6,824 nucleotides of DNA. Origin: Gammaproteobacteria bacterium. GTDB taxonomy: Bacteria; Pseudomonadota; Gammaproteobacteria; Arenicellales; DRJH01. The notes under the pieces were generated by a model. The model did no database searches and was not told where the DNA came from. It saw nothing but the letters and a program-made list of their open reading frames with translations. The stretch's first letter is position 1, and each line of letters starts with the position of its first letter. Position numbers and translations under genes: made by a program. The stretch spans positions 1 through 6,824 of the forward strand of contig DRJH01000129.1 in NCBI GenBank assembly GCA_011052285.1. The letters are read 5' to 3'. This document shows positions 5,905 through 6,824 of this stretch, piece by piece.

Positions 5905-6824
5905 GCTCCGGTTGCTGTTGCACGCACCGACTCGTGGTCTGTGATCAGCCGGGGACCGGAATGCGGATTTAGATCCAATAAATGGTGATGACCCCCAACA
6001 GGATTCGGATCCTGGAGCATCAGCACGACACTCTTGCCGGCATCTAAAAAGGACTGGATATTGTTCGCCATCAGCTCGCGTCCAACAACATCAAGCCCTT
6101 CGAATGGCTCATCAAGAATAACCAGAATGCCATCTGTGACCAGCGCTCGCGCCATAGCCAGTTGTTTGCGAGTGCTTGCCGGGAACGCCTGCACCACCTG
6201 TGTGTGTATACCTTGGGCGCTTTGGTCGATAAAACGACGCAGACCACTGTTCACCACTGCCTGATCCACGATCTCCTGGGTAACATCGGGTCTTCCCAAG
6301 GTGATGTTCTCAAGGATGCTGCCATCAACCAGGTTGATATGCCGCGGCAGATAGATGATCTGTTCCCGCCACCAGGACAATGAAACCTGTTGCAGGGTGA
6401 TGCCATCCACGTCAATGTGACCAGCGGACGGAGTAATGTGACCCATCAGCAGGTGCGCCAATGTGGTTTTCCCCGTCCCCGTCTCGGTGGTGACTACAAC
6501 GTTTTGGTCAGGGATGCTGACGGTTTGGGTCGGGGTATGGTTGGTGGGGTCAATAGTAATGTTAAACCCCCCGGGGGCCATACCACCGTGGCCATCATCA
6601 ACTGTGTAAGCAAAATGATCGGAGCCACTGTAGTTGTGTTCGGGACGATAGGTGAACCGCCCGTTTTCAGTCAGGTTTACCTGGCCATGGGCAGGAGGCG
6701 ATGTAAGATGATAGAGCAATGGATCATGCTCCGGATCCGTGGCTGCAAGCCGGCCGGATGCCTGGGTATTCTCGTTAATCCTTGCCTCACCACCTGGTGT
6801 TTGTGGCGGGTCATTAACCGGCAG
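5901..6824 (-). CDS. Cadherin-like repeat fused to a degenerate ABC-transporter ATPase domain, C-terminal part
   Basis: The frame is open to the right edge, so 307 residues are visible and the start is missing; a TTG at 6719 is only an internal codon. Residues 1-7 (LPVNDPP) end one adhesin repeat. Residues 8-94 form a tandem-95/cadherin-like repeat (AATDPEHDPLLYHL, GRFTYRPEHNYSGSDHFAY, TVDDGHGG). After the linker NHTPT (95-99) an ABC nucleotide-binding domain begins. Walker A is TETGTGKT (113-120, Lys119 kept, first Gly lost). Walker B is ILVILDEP (Asp238, Glu239) and the D-loop Asp is 245. The Q-loop Gln is Arg161, the LSGGQ signature is FPAST (214-218), the H-loop His is Gln271, and the A-loop strand is absent. 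No membrane segment separates the two domains. The gene overlaps the HlyD adaptor start by four bases. It may be a half-active or structural subunit of a type I exporter, or a chimera; upstream sequence is needed to decide. Confidence 0.85.
   Translation of the reverse strand: MPVNDPPQTPGGEARINENTQASGRLAATDPEHDPLLYHLTSPPAHGQVNLTENGRFTYRPEHNYSGSDHFAYTVDDGHGGMAPGGFNITIDPTNHTPTQTVSIPDQNVVVTTETGTGKTTLAHLLMGHITPSAGHIDVDGITLQQVSLSWWREQIIYLPRHINLVDGSILENITLGRPDVTQEIVDQAVVNSGLRRFIDQSAQGIHTQVVQAFPASTRKQLAMARALVTDGILVILDEPFEGLDVVGRELMANNIQSFLDAGKSVVLMLQDPNPVGGHHHLLDLNPHSGPRLITDHESVRATATGA

Noticed and set aside
5901..6719. TTG at 6719 as the true start of the ABC gene
   Set aside because: The frame is open upstream to the window edge and encodes the beginning of the same cadherin-like repeat and the preceding repeat linker, so the codon is internal.

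Overview
The window reads as part of a Gram-negative, probably gammaproteobacterial, chromosome. A HlyD-type periplasmic adaptor, Sec signal peptides, cadherin-like (tandem-95 type) adhesin repeats and Shine-Dalgarno sites matching the usual 16S tail all point that way. Genus cannot be fixed from the sequence. All supported genes lie on the minus strand, so they are transcribed from right to left.

Right part (6824 down to 734): four tightly packed genes. The first runs in from outside the window. Its visible 307 residues are a cadherin-like adhesin repeat joined in frame to an ABC-transporter ATPase domain that has lost several canonical motifs (5901-6824). Its stop overlaps the start of a HlyD-family type I secretion adaptor (4597-5904). 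That gene in turn overlaps a family 4 glycosyltransferase (3356-4600). The glycosyltransferase stop is three bases from the ATG of an exported subtilisin-like protease (734-3352). The protease carries a long N-terminal region built from a duplicated coiled-coil module. The overlaps point to one translationally coupled operon whose promoter is outside the window. My inference is a machine that exports, glycosylates and proteolytically processes a large surface protein, perhaps the adhesin whose repeats begin to appear at the right edge.

Gap (279-733): no convincing gene. It holds a good sigma70-type promoter (448-475) reading leftward, a leader of about 160 nt, a strong ribosome binding site (283-289) and two imperfectly understood inverted repeats.

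Left edge (278 down to 1): the first 92 codons of a separate exported protein with a clear signal peptide. I do not recognise its family.

The most unusual item is the adhesin-repeat/ABC-ATPase fusion: a normally extracellular module and a normally cytoplasmic module with no membrane segment between them, and an ATPase degenerate at most of its nucleotide-contact motifs yet with an intact reading frame. The second is the duplicated coiled-coil module in front of the protease.
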